Assembly: GCA_016930475.1 (NCBI GenBank)
Contig: JAFGGR010000237.1
Coordinates: forward strand, 1 to 18,976
From: Clostridiales bacterium
Lineage (GTDB): Bacteria > Bacillota > Clostridia > Saccharofermentanales > Saccharofermentanaceae
Direction of reading: 5' to 3'
DNA: 18,976 nucleotides
The notes under the pieces are model-generated. The model ran no database searches, was not told where the DNA came from, and saw only the letters and a program-made list of their open reading frames with translations. A program made the position numbers and the translations under genes. Shown here piece after piece: positions 1-6,063 of this stretch. Numbering within the stretch: position 1 is the stretch's first letter; each line of letters opens with the position of its first letter.

Positions 1-77
1 AACAGGACTTGAACCTGCACGACCTTGCGATCACTAGCACCTGAAGCTAGCGCGTCTGCCAATTCCGCCATTCCCGC
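1..77 (-). tRNA. tRNA-Leu (anticodon CAG), 3' end cut by window edge
   Basis: Read on the minus strand, the RNA begins GCGGGAATGGCGGAATTGG at position 77. It shows a D-arm with the class-II leucine pattern, an anticodon stem CTAG/CTAG around the loop CTTCAGG (anticodon CAG, reading CUG), a long variable arm (GATC-GCAA-GGTC), and a T-arm GCAGG-TTCAAGT-CCTGT. The long variable arm and the close match to bacterial tRNA-Leu(CAG) make the identity firm. The window starts one base into the 3' acceptor strand, so six acceptor bases, the discriminator and any CCA lie outside. It is divergent from murD. Confidence 0.96.
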
Positions 78-89
78 AGAACAGAATTC

Positions 90-118
90 ATAATACAATA
101 TAGGTAGGAAAATCGCAA
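90..118 (-). promoter_or_regulatory. Sigma-A-type promoter of tRNA-Leu
   Basis: On the minus strand a -35 box TTGCGA (113-118) and a -10 box TATTAT (90-95) are separated by exactly 17 bases. The predicted start, near position 83, lies about six bases before the mature tRNA 5' end, as expected for a short tRNA leader. Confidence 0.6.
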
Positions 119-133
119 GACTAAAATTGATCG

Positions 134-142
134 TGATACAAT
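134..142 (+). promoter_or_regulatory. Possible extended -10 promoter for murD
   Basis: TGATACAAT at 134-142 is an extended -10 element (TGn followed by TACAAT). The -35 is weak; the best 18-base spacing gives TCGCAA at 113-118, the same bases that form the tRNA-Leu -35 on the other strand. The murD ribosome site AGAGGA (159-164) is eight bases before the ATG. Confidence 0.4.
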
Positions 143-172
143 ACATGAAGTGATGATTAGAGGATAAATACG

Positions 173-1627
173 ATGGAAAACAGAAAACTCTCTGAATTTA
201 AAAAATTCATCTCCGGGAAAAAGGTCGCGGTGCTCGGTGTCGGGATCTCGAACCGACCGCTGATCCGATACATTTATTCTCTCGGCGCGAAAATCACCGC
301 TTTCGACTTGTTGGACCCGGAAGACCGGGTGCTGAAGAAGACTATAGCGGATTTCGAGTCGGAAGGGATCCATATCAACTGGTCCTGCGGGAAAAATTAT
401 TTAAGAAACCTTCCCGGACAAGGTTTTGAGATCGTTTTTCGTACACCGAAACTAAGGCCGGATATTCCCGAAATTATGCAGGCGGTAAAAGAAGGCGCGG
501 TTCTGACCTCGGAAATGGAAGTGTTTTTAAGCCTCTGTCCCGCAAGAATATTCGCGGTGACCGGAAGTGACGGAAAAACCACCACAACCACGCTGATCTC
601 TCTGTTTTTGAAGGCGGCCGGATACAAAGTCTATGTCGGAGGCAATATCGGAACTCCGCTGCTGAATCAGATTGATAATATCAAGGAACCTGATTTCGTC
701 GTTCTGGAACTGTCATCGTTTCAACTGATGACGATGAAGATCCCGATCGACGACGCGGTCATCACAAATATTTCGCCAAACCATCTGGACTTTCATAAAA
801 ACTATGAAGAGTATATCCGCGCGAAAACGCAGCTTTTCACAACTCAGCCGTTCTGGGGAAGATTGGTTATCAACGCCGATAATGACATCACACGCTTGTT
901 TAATGCCAAAGCGCGCGGACGGGTGGCGTATTTTTCGTGGAGTAAACAAACGACACTACCCGGCGCCGGCGAAAATCCGATCCATGATCGCGTGTATGTG
1001 GATGACGGCGCAATATGGATATCTTCCGGCGGTGTGGATACTCATATGGTTTCGATCGGAGATATTATTGTCCCCGGCCGGCACAATGTCGAAAACTTCA
1101 TGACAGCGGCTATGGCTGTTTTCCCTTATATCCGACCGGAGCACGTTTCGACCGTCGCCCGGTCCTTCACAGGGGTCGAGCACCGGATCGAGTTGGTCGC
1201 CACCATCAATGGGATCCGTTATTTTAACAGTTCGATCGATTCAAGTCCAAACCGAACGATCCACACCATGGAAGCACTCGCGGATCGCGGAGACCGGGGT
1301 GTGATCATTGCCGGCGGTCAAGATAAAAAATGTGATTACACCGGATTGGGACGCGCGATCCTTAAAGTATGTGATCGCATTGTTCTTTGCGGGGAGAACG
1401 CGGACCTCATTCAAAATACGATCGAGGCGGAATGTGAACCGGGATCGTATCAGATCAAAAGAGCCGCCGATTATGAAGAGGCGCTTTGTTGGGCGACGGA
1501 ACAGGCCAAGCCCGGAGAAGTGGTAATATTGTCCCCGGCCGGAACGAGCTATGATTTTTTCCGGCATTTTGAAGAGCGGGGAAACTTTTATAAAGAGCTG
1601 GTCAACAAACTGGCGACTAAGGAGTAA
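173..1627 (+). CDS. murD: UDP-N-acetylmuramoyl-L-alanine--D-glutamate ligase
   Basis: MurD is the cytoplasmic ATP-dependent ligase that adds D-glutamate to UDP-MurNAc-L-Ala in peptidoglycan precursor synthesis. The 484-residue product is slightly longer than the usual 440-460. It has an N-terminal Rossmann-like domain (KKVAVLGVGISN, residues 16-27), the Mur ligase ATP loop GSDGKTTTTT (131-140), the family motifs GNIGTPLL (158-164 region), ELSSFQL (179-185) and NISPNHLDFH (199-208), and a C-terminal domain with the motif SPAGTSYDFF. GSDGKT in place of GTNGKS is common in clostridial MurD. AGAGGA eight bases upstream supports the ATG at 173. It is a single gene here rather than part of a dcw cluster; a tRNA-Leu is divergent upstream and the leuA leader follows. 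Family assignment is secure. Confidence 0.95.
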   Translation: MENRKLSEFKKFISGKKVAVLGVGISNRPLIRYIYSLGAKITAFDLLDPEDRVLKKTIADFESEGIHINWSCGKNYLRNLPGQGFEIVFRTPKLRPDIPEIMQAVKEGAVLTSEMEVFLSLCPARIFAVTGSDGKTTTTTLISLFLKAAGYKVYVGGNIGTPLLNQIDNIKEPDFVVLELSSFQLMTMKIPIDDAVITNISPNHLDFHKNYEEYIRAKTQLFTTQPFWGRLVINADNDITRLFNAKARGRVAYFSWSKQTTLPGAGENPIHDRVYVDDGAIWISSGGVDTHMVSIGDIIVPGRHNVENFMTAAMAVFPYIRPEHVSTVARSFTGVEHRIELVATINGIRYFNSSIDSSPNRTIHTMEALADRGDRGVIIAGGQDKKCDYTGLGRAILKVCDRIVLCGENADLIQNTIEAECEPGSYQIKRAADYEEALCWATEQAKPGEVVILSPAGTSYDFFRHFEERGNFYKELVNKLATKE

Positions 1628-1683
1628 TCGTGAAATCGAAGGCTTTTTCGACGGTACGATCGAAATTCACTGGATTGCGGCTA

Positions 1684-1712
1684 TTGACTCGTTCTGAAGA
1701 TTATGGTAATTT
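1684..1712 (+). promoter_or_regulatory. Promoter of the leuA T-box leader
   Basis: TTGACT (1684-1689), a 17-base spacer and TAATTT (1707-1712), with a TG one base before the -10 (1704-1705, extended -10). Transcription would start near 1719, about 50 bases before the T-box Stem I. A perfect 7-bp hairpin (ATCGGAA/TTCCGAT, 1720-1737) sits at the predicted transcript 5' end. Inferred from consensus only. Confidence 0.5.
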
Positions 1713-1770
1713 GAACTCCATCGGAAGTGATTCCGATCGCACCTTGTCAATCAAACTGATGATCAACACG

Positions 1771-2034
1771 ATGATAAGGACCAGTAGAAGAACCGTCCGG
1801 ACCCCAGAGAGCCGCTGTCTGGTGTGAAGCGGTGTCGGAGAGTCTTTGAACTCACCTTGGAGTGTACTCGTTGAAAGCATATTGTGATTAGACGGAGTCG
1901 GAGGCCGACCGATATAGCGGCAGGATATCAGACATGGGTCTCGTATCCGGTGAGTGCGCCCTTTGGGCGAATTGGAGTGGTACCGCGGAAGTATACCTTT
2001 CGTCTCTTTTGAAATAGAGACGGGAGGTTTTTTT
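1771..2034 (+). promoter_or_regulatory. T-box riboswitch, leucine-specific (specifier CUC), controls leuA
   Basis: T-box RNAs sense uncharged tRNA and prevent termination when it is bound. Stem I is readable. AAGG (1776-1779) pairs with CCTT (1855-1858) below the specifier loop, and AAGA (1788-1791) pairs with TCTT (1843-1846) above it. The loop holds the AGTA motif (1783-1786) opposite GAA-CTC-A, giving specifier codon CTC (1851-1853), Leu. The AG bulge AGAGAG (1806-1811) and a distal loop with GGTGTGA (1821-1827), closed by CCGCT/AGCGG, follow the class consensus. A Stem-III-like hairpin lies at 1923-1948 and a CGCCC-TTT-GGGCG hairpin at 1957-1969. The T-box sequence (AATTGGAGTGGTACCGCG, 1970-1987) contains TGGT (1978-1981), which complements an ACCA tRNA end, as tRNA-Leu has. 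An intrinsic terminator ends it. Confidence 0.96.
1995..2034 (+). terminator. Regulated intrinsic terminator of the T-box
   Basis: ACCTTTCGTCTC pairs with GAGACGGGAGGT around an AT-rich loop, followed directly by seven T residues (2028-2034). Its 5' arm is immediately downstream of the T-box antiterminator sequence, the standard mutually exclusive arrangement. Confidence 0.93.
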
Positions 2035-2070
2035 ATGTTCGAAAACTTTTTAATTATACGAAGGAGGAAA

Positions 2071-2124
2071 ATGGATTGCCGATCGCGTAAATCGCGGATC
2101 GGCTCGATCCTTGCTTTCCTATGA
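2071..2124 (+). CDS. Possible 17-codon upstream ORF in the leuA leader
   Basis: An ATG at 2071 is preceded by a strong ribosome site, AAGGAGG (2061-2067), at good spacing. It opens a 17-residue ORF (MDCRSRKSRIGSILAFL) ending in TGA. It lies between the T-box terminator and leuA, so it would be translated only in read-through transcripts. It contains two leucine codons (CTT, CTA), too few for a classical leader-peptide attenuator, and no run of regulatory codons. Most of it lies inside the hairpin at 2078-2103. It could be a real leader peptide, a ribosome-loading element, or chance; only the quality of the Shine-Dalgarno site argues for translation. Confidence 0.35.
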   Translation: MDCRSRKSRIGSILAFL

Positions 2125-2142
2125 CGAAATATCGCAGGAAAG
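2078..2142 (+). promoter_or_regulatory. Two hairpins between T-box and leuA start
   Basis: GCCGATCGCG (2078-2087) pairs with CGCGGATCGGC (2093-2103) with one bulged G. A second hairpin pairs CTTTCCT (2114-2120) with AGGAAAG (2136-2142), with an inner CGA/TCG pairing (2125-2134). Neither is followed by a T-tract, so they are not terminators. They may shape translation or stability of the leuA mRNA; their role is unknown. Confidence 0.5.
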
Positions 2143-2190
2143 ATCTTCCATATTCGAACTATTAAGAATTTATAAACGGAGGAAATGATT

Positions 2191-3873
2191 ATGAACTACA
2201 AAAGATACAGCCGAGTCCCGCAAGTACCTATACAGAGCCGCACCTGGCCGACTCGAATCATCGAAAAGGCACCGATTTGGTGCAGTGTCGATCTGCGTGA
2301 CGGAAACCAGGCGTTGGAAGTTCCGATGACACTCTCGCAGAAGCTCAAGTTTTTCGAGTTTCTGGTTGAGATCGGCTTCAAGACGATCGAGATCGGTTTC
2401 CCGGCTGCGTCGGAGACCGAATACGAATTCGCCCGCTATCTGATCGACAACAACCTGATCCCCGATGATGTGGCGATCCAGGTGCTGACTCAGTCCAGAG
2501 AGCACATTATCACGCGTACGATGGAAGCCCTGCGCGGAGCCCCCAAGGCGGTCGTACACCTCTACAATTCGACATCGACCCTCCAGCGCGATGTGGTATT
2601 TAATTTCGGCAAGAAAGAATGCATCGAATTGGCGGTTTCCGGCGCGAAAATGATCAAGGATGCGATCGAAATGGACACGAGCCGCACGGAATGGATTTGC
2701 GAATACTCACCGGAGAGCTTTTCGGGCACAGAACCGGACTTTGCCGTCGAGATATGCGACAACGTCCTCGACGTATGGCAACCGACCGAAGACAATAAAG
2801 CGATCATCAACCTCCCCGGAACGGTCGAGATGGCTTCTCCGAATGTATATGCCGATCAAGTTGAGTACTTTTGCACGAACACACGTTGGCGTAAGCAGAT
2901 GATCGTTTCCATTCATCCGCATAATGACCGCGGAACTGCGGTCGCGGCGACCGAACTGGGTATGATGGCCGGCGCGGATCGTGTTGAGGGCACGCTTTTC
3001 GGGAACGGCGAGCGCACAGGGAATGCGGACATCGTCACAATCGCCATGAATTTGTTTATGCATGGTATTGATCCTGAATTGGATTTCTCGGACATGAATC
3101 GAGTGGTCGAAATGTATGAAGAATGCACCGGACTTGAGGTCCATGTTCGCCATCCATGGGCCGGAAAGCTCGTATTTACGGCATTCTCCGGTTCTCACCA
3201 GGATGCGATCAACAAGGGATTGAAGCGCATGAAACAACACCCGGATCATTGGGAAGTTCCCTATTTGCCGATCGATCCGAGGGATGTCGGCAGAGACTAC
3301 GCGCCGATTATACGTATCAACAGCCAGTCGGGGAAGGGAGGAGTCGCTTATGTCCTGGAAAGCAACTTCGGACTTCAACTCCCGAAAACCTTCCAGAAGG
3401 ACTTCGGCGTGGTTTGCACCAATTTGTCCGACAAGAAGCATTGCGAGCTCAAACCTCAGGAAATTTTCGAGCTGTTTGATGATATCTATGTAAATGTCAA
3501 GTATCCTTATGAATTGTCGGGATACAGGGAGGACTCGCTCGATGAGAGCCATGTTAACGTCGAGGCGAACATCAAGACTCCGGATGGAAGCATGACCATT
3601 CGCGGCTCCGGTAACGGATTACTTGACGCGTTCTGCGACGGTATCGAAAAAGCTCTGAACATTAAGTTCACGATCACGTCGTATCATGAGCACGCGATGG
3701 AAAGCGGATCGGATTCCGCGGCCATAACATATGTCGAAATCGCGGATGATCAAGGAGCAAAGCATCTCGGCGCCGGTATATCAAGTTCGGTAACCAAATC
3801 ATCGCTTCGCGCAGTCGTCAGTGCCATGAACCGAATGATCAATCAAAAGACGCCGGATAACGGTAAAAAGTAA
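2191..3873 (+). CDS. leuA: 2-isopropylmalate synthase (LeuA type 2)
   Basis: It catalyses the first committed step of leucine synthesis, condensing acetyl-CoA with 2-oxoisovalerate. The 560-residue product has the long-form architecture. An N-terminal HMGL-like TIM barrel carries the metal-site sequence SVDLRDGNQ (32-40) and HPHNDRG (starting near residue 242). A C-terminal LeuA allosteric/dimer domain covers roughly residues 430-550 (YVEIADDQG and similar). The start is set by GGAGG at 2178-2182, which is eight bases from the ATG at 2191 but only two from an in-frame ATG at 2185. The leucine T-box upstream independently supports the function. No other leucine gene follows within the window, so leuA appears to be transcribed alone. 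Confidence 0.95.
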   Translation: MNYKRYSRVPQVPIQSRTWPTRIIEKAPIWCSVDLRDGNQALEVPMTLSQKLKFFEFLVEIGFKTIEIGFPAASETEYEFARYLIDNNLIPDDVAIQVLTQSREHIITRTMEALRGAPKAVVHLYNSTSTLQRDVVFNFGKKECIELAVSGAKMIKDAIEMDTSRTEWICEYSPESFSGTEPDFAVEICDNVLDVWQPTEDNKAIINLPGTVEMASPNVYADQVEYFCTNTRWRKQMIVSIHPHNDRGTAVAATELGMMAGADRVEGTLFGNGERTGNADIVTIAMNLFMHGIDPELDFSDMNRVVEMYEECTGLEVHVRHPWAGKLVFTAFSGSHQDAINKGLKRMKQHPDHWEVPYLPIDPRDVGRDYAPIIRINSQSGKGGVAYVLESNFGLQLPKTFQKDFGVVCTNLSDKKHCELKPQEIFELFDDIYVNVKYPYELSGYREDSLDESHVNVEANIKTPDGSMTIRGSGNGLLDAFCDGIEKALNIKFTITSYHEHAMESGSDSAAITYVEIADDQGAKHLGAGISSSVTKSSLRAVVSAMNRMINQKTPDNGKK

Positions 3874-3916
3874 TCGATTAATTTATTCCGAAACGATGTA
3901 CGGATCATTTCATACA

Positions 3917-3958
3917 AAATAAAAAGATCGAAGAATCGGTGTTAAAGCCGATTCTTCG
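3917..3958 (-). terminator. Intrinsic terminator oriented for minus-strand transcription
   Basis: A perfect 11-bp stem, CGAAGAATCGG (3929-3939) with CCGATTCTTCG (3948-3958), has an 8-base loop. On the minus strand it is followed by ATCTTTTTATTTTG, a T-rich tract. On the plus strand the 3' side is GCGTATAAA without a T run, so it is a poor plus-strand terminator, although it may still protect the leuA mRNA 3' end. It would end transcripts from the minus-strand membrane-protein gene at 4261-4761. Confidence 0.65.
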
Positions 3959-4199
3959 GCGTATAAAATCAATTCATCGATAAATGGATCTATAATTTAA
4001 AAATTGATTTCAGAAAGAATATAATGAACGAATATTTCAAAGGGAATGAAATAAATCGCAGGATCAGAACGATGTATCCACGAAATGCGACAACGATCTT
4101 TATGTGAAAGACCGGAAGGGATCAGTTGTTGACTCTGGAAAAGAAAGAATTAATTAAATTCGTGAGCAGGCCCTCAAATCAAGCGATTTTAGTCCCTCC

Positions 4200-4229
4200 A
4201 ATTAAACAAAACATACATTTTGTTTAATT
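4200..4229. repeat. Perfect 12-bp AT-rich inverted repeat
   Basis: AATTAAACAAAA (4200-4211), spacer CATACA, TTTTGTTTAATT (4218-4229). It lacks a GC-rich stem and a following T-tract, so it is a poor intrinsic terminator. It could be a protein-binding palindrome or an RNA hairpin in the 3' region of the minus-strand transcript. Role unknown. Confidence 0.6.
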
Positions 4230-4260
4230 AGGCTATGTTCTCCTGCGGATATTAATCCCC

Positions 4261-4761
4261 TTATGTCTCTTTCGATGTTGCGGTTGTCGTCGTCGAGTCG
4301 GTTGCGAAAGTAACCACCTTATTGTTTGTATCCACTTCAAAAGGATCTTTCTCGGTCATCTCGTCGACATGCTCGATGCCGAGCATTTTCTTGTACTGCT
4401 CCGAATCGATCAGCGGTAAGATCGAGCGATATGCCAAGATGATTAATAGAGCAATGACTCCTGCGATCAAAAGGTTGCGAATGATATGGATGGACTTTTG
4501 TTTGCGGAAACGACTGTCTATATGGGATTGGGTCGTGTAACCGACCAAGACGTAGATTCGATTGGCACTGGTACGTTTCGGTAGCCTCTTCTTCTCGTTT
4601 GCTTTGGTTTTATAACAATTTGCGATTCTTGACGGAATATTCTTAAAGTATTGTATTGTAGTGCGATACATAGAAATCACAATGGCTTGAATTCGTTTAC
4701 CGAATCGAACATACCATGAAATATTCGCTATATTCATTGGATTTGCGTTTTGAACGGACAT
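4261..4761 (-). CDS. Single-pass membrane protein divergent from lexA, unknown function
   Basis: I do not recognise the family. The start at 4761 is preferred to the longer frame (ATG at 4845): AGGGTG lies seven bases before it, and the only good promoter (TGCTATAAT, 4789-4797) lies downstream of 4845. The 166-residue product has a basic N-terminal half (cluster KKRLPKR near 58-63, then FRKQKS). One hydrophobic helix follows at about 93-113 (LLIAGVIALLIILAY). The outside segment of about 50 residues is acidic and Thr-rich (EMTEKDPFEVD, then TTTTATSKET). The charge pattern predicts N-in, C-out. There is no LysM domain and no cleavable signal. Its place, divergent from lexA with a LexA site between them, matches SOS cell-division inhibitors such as YneA, SosA and DivS. 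That role is inferred from position and topology only. Confidence 0.75.
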   Translation of the reverse strand: MSVQNANPMNIANISWYVRFGKRIQAIVISMYRTTIQYFKNIPSRIANCYKTKANEKKRLPKRTSANRIYVLVGYTTQSHIDSRFRKQKSIHIIRNLLIAGVIALLIILAYRSILPLIDSEQYKKMLGIEHVDEMTEKDPFEVDTNNKVVTFATDSTTTTATSKET

Positions 4762-4788
4762 CAAATCACCCTTCGTCGATTTTTGATT

Positions 4789-4797
4789 ATTATAGCA
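4789..4797 (-). promoter_or_regulatory. Extended -10 promoter of the divergent membrane-protein gene
   Basis: On the minus strand this reads TGCTATAAT, a consensus extended -10 (TATAAT at 4789-4794). No good -35 is found at 17-18 bases. The predicted start near 4782 leaves about 20 bases to the ATG at 4761 and lies inside the longer alternative frame, so it decides the start codon. The LexA box centres about 50 bases upstream of this start. Confidence 0.6.
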
Positions 4798-4827
4798 TAT
4801 TCTATTCAGTAGTGGTGTTTCCATAAA

Positions 4828-4841
4828 CGAACAATCGTTTG
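4828..4841. promoter_or_regulatory. LexA operator (SOS box)
   Basis: CGAACAATCGTTTG is a near-perfect form of the Gram-positive LexA palindrome CGAAC-N4-GTTCG; one half-site base differs (GTTTG). It overlaps the lexA -35 box (4839-4844) and lies upstream of the divergent gene's promoter. This fits LexA autoregulation and possible control of the neighbour. Confidence 0.85.
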
Positions 4842-4867
4842 ACATCGCGAAATCACAATGATAGTAT
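4839..4867 (+). promoter_or_regulatory. Promoter of lexA
   Basis: A consensus -35 TTGACA (4839-4844), 17 bases, then TAGTAT (4862-4867). TATAAC at 4865-4870 is an alternative -10 at longer spacing. The last three bases of the SOS box are the first three of the -35, so bound LexA would block RNA polymerase. Confidence 0.75.
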
Positions 4868-4904
4868 AACTGTGAGTATACACTAACTTCCGGCGGAGGC
4901 GCTT

Positions 4905-5534
4905 ATGGAAAACAAGTATAAATTCACACGTAGTAATCTGGATCACACGGTCGAGACCGTTTATACGTATATCGTCTCTTTCATCCGAAGTGAGGGTTAC
5001 CCGCCGTCTGTTCGTGAAATTTGCAGCGGTGTCGGAATCAAGTCGACGTCAACGATACATGCTCATCTGAAGCGCCTGGTTGATATGAACCGGATCGAGT
5101 ATACGCCCGGTAAGCGAAGAGCGATTATTGTTCCGGACCTTCAACAAGAGAATGTCACCCATCTTCCGGTCCTCGGCTCTATATCAGCGGGAATTCCCAT
5201 ACTTGCCGAGCAGAACATCGAAAGGACGCTCCCTATTTCAGCTGATTTTCTCTCTTCCGGAGAATATTTCCTTCTGAAAGTTCATGGGGACAGCATGATC
5301 AACGCTCATATTCTGGATGGGGATTACGTGATTGTTAAGCGTCAAAATACTGCTTCCGCCGGTCAGGTCGTGGTGGCGCGCATTGAGGACGAAGCGACCG
5401 TCAAGACGTTTGCCAAAATGGACGGAAAGCCCTATCTCCAGCCCGAGAATGAAGCGTATGCGAGAATACCCTTTGACAAAGATGACTGTCAGATTCTGGG
5501 TGTCGTTACGGGTCTGTTCCGCTCTCAGCTGTGA
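4905..5534 (+). CDS. lexA: LexA repressor / SOS autopeptidase
   Basis: LexA represses DNA-damage genes and cleaves itself when it meets RecA filaments. The 209-residue product is of normal length. A winged helix-turn-helix spans about residues 12-70 (PPSVREICSGVGIKSTSTIHAHL). The self-cleavage site is Ala95-Gly96 (SISAGIP). The S24 peptidase domain carries catalytic Ser130 (GDSM) and Lys167 (TVKTF). GGAGG at 4895-4899 is five bases from the ATG. It has its own SOS box and promoter upstream. The stop codon lies inside the 3' end of the convergent hfq gene, with the two coding regions sharing ten bases. All catalytic residues are present, so it should be functional. Confidence 0.97.
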   Translation: MENKYKFTRSNLDHTVETVYTYIVSFIRSEGYPPSVREICSGVGIKSTSTIHAHLKRLVDMNRIEYTPGKRRAIIVPDLQQENVTHLPVLGSISAGIPILAEQNIERTLPISADFLSSGEYFLLKVHGDSMINAHILDGDYVIVKRQNTASAGQVVVARIEDEATVKTFAKMDGKPYLQPENEAYARIPFDKDDCQILGVVTGLFRSQL

Positions 5535-5902
5535 TGAACGACTGCGTTCGCGCAACAGAAGTCCCGCTTCACTCCTTCACCGAAAATATACTGTACCTCT
5601 TCTTCCGGTATGACGGATGTTATGGATGACTTGTAGATCAAGTTCTGAGTGTTATCGGCGTCCAGAATAATCGATTGATTATCAAATCCGACGATCACAC
5701 CGCGTCTTCTCTCCCCCGCAACCAAATGGATCGTTACGATATTGTTGTTCTTTCTGCAGTTATTAAGAAATATTTCCTGTAAATTGGCATTCTTGAACGC
5801 TCGAAAAGCTTCCTTCTGCCCCGCCGAATAGTCTGAATCCAAGTCCGGGTTGTCATTCATGACACGGATCGAGGACCTTCTGAATGAATTACTGTGATAC
5901 AC
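5525..5902 (-). CDS. hfq: Hfq-like RNA chaperone with N-terminal extension
   Basis: Hfq forms a hexameric Sm ring that binds small RNAs and mRNAs. AAGGAGG lies eight bases before a GTG at 5902, which I take as the start (125 residues); an in-frame ATG at 5932 has no ribosome site. The Sm core begins at about residue 41 (LQEIFLNNCRKN). It has Sm1 ending in GFDNQSIIL (72-80) and the Sm2 motif NLIYKSSITSVIP (87-99). Aligned by eye to E. coli Hfq, Gln8 is kept (Gln42), but Tyr25 is His59, Phe42 is Gln76 and His57 is Ser92. The 40-residue N-terminal extension and 25-residue tail are unusual; Gram-positive Hfq is usually about 75-80 residues. It is last in the miaB-mutS-mutL-miaA-hfq series, 161 bases after miaA, and overlaps lexA tail to tail. 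Confidence 0.82.
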   Translation of the reverse strand: MYHSNSFRRSSIRVMNDNPDLDSDYSAGQKEAFRAFKNANLQEIFLNNCRKNNNIVTIHLVAGERRRGVIVGFDNQSIILDADNTQNLIYKSSITSVIPEEEVQYIFGEGVKRDFCCANAVVHHS

Positions 5903-6063
5903 CGATATCACCTCCTTATTTAATGCACGCACAGCGTATCACATCGATAAAGGGGATATCTACATGATATATACGTTAATTGATCCGGACATATGATCCG
6001 CCGAATAAATTTGAACGAAGGGCCTGATCCTAACATGCACTGCAGATTCTCACGGATACCAAG

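Larger units (their letters stand above)
3874..4260. other. 387-base stretch without a confident gene
   Basis: Between leuA and the minus-strand membrane-protein gene I see the terminator at 3917-3958 and the inverted repeat at 4200-4229. There are also two very short plus-strand ORFs: 27 codons at 4024-4107 with a poor ribosome site, and 33 codons at 4126-4227 starting TTG after GGAAGGG. The second reads like soluble protein (LTLEKKELIKFVSRPSNQ) but matches nothing I recognise. TTGACT (4129-4134), 16 bases, TAATTA (4151-4156) could be a promoter but has no clear downstream gene. On the minus strand nothing longer than a few codons is convincing. The stretch may be decayed coding sequence or the long 3' untranslated region of the minus-strand gene. 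Confidence 0.5.

Noticed and set aside
1630..1827. 65-codon GTG-started frame after murD
   Set aside because: It runs through the leuA promoter and into T-box Stem I, has no ribosome site, and its product is low-complexity basic sequence with no family likeness. The RNA features explain this stretch better.
2707..3552. 281-codon frame on the minus strand within leuA
   Set aside because: Entirely antisense to a well-supported leuA, with no ribosome site and no recognisable motif; it is a shadow of leuA codon usage.
3929..3958. Hairpin after leuA as a normal plus-strand terminator
   Set aside because: The plus-strand 3' flank has no T-tract. The T-rich flank is on the other side, so the element is oriented for minus-strand transcription.
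4200..4229. AT-rich inverted repeat as an intrinsic terminator or IS end
   Set aside because: The stem has only two G-C pairs and no T-tract beyond it, and no transposase or target duplication is nearby; kept only as an unexplained repeat.
4762..4845. Longer N-terminus for the membrane protein beside lexA (ATG at 4845)
   Set aside because: It would start within the lexA -35 region, upstream of the only good minus-strand -10 (4789-4797), and lacks a ribosome site. The ATG at 4761 has both.
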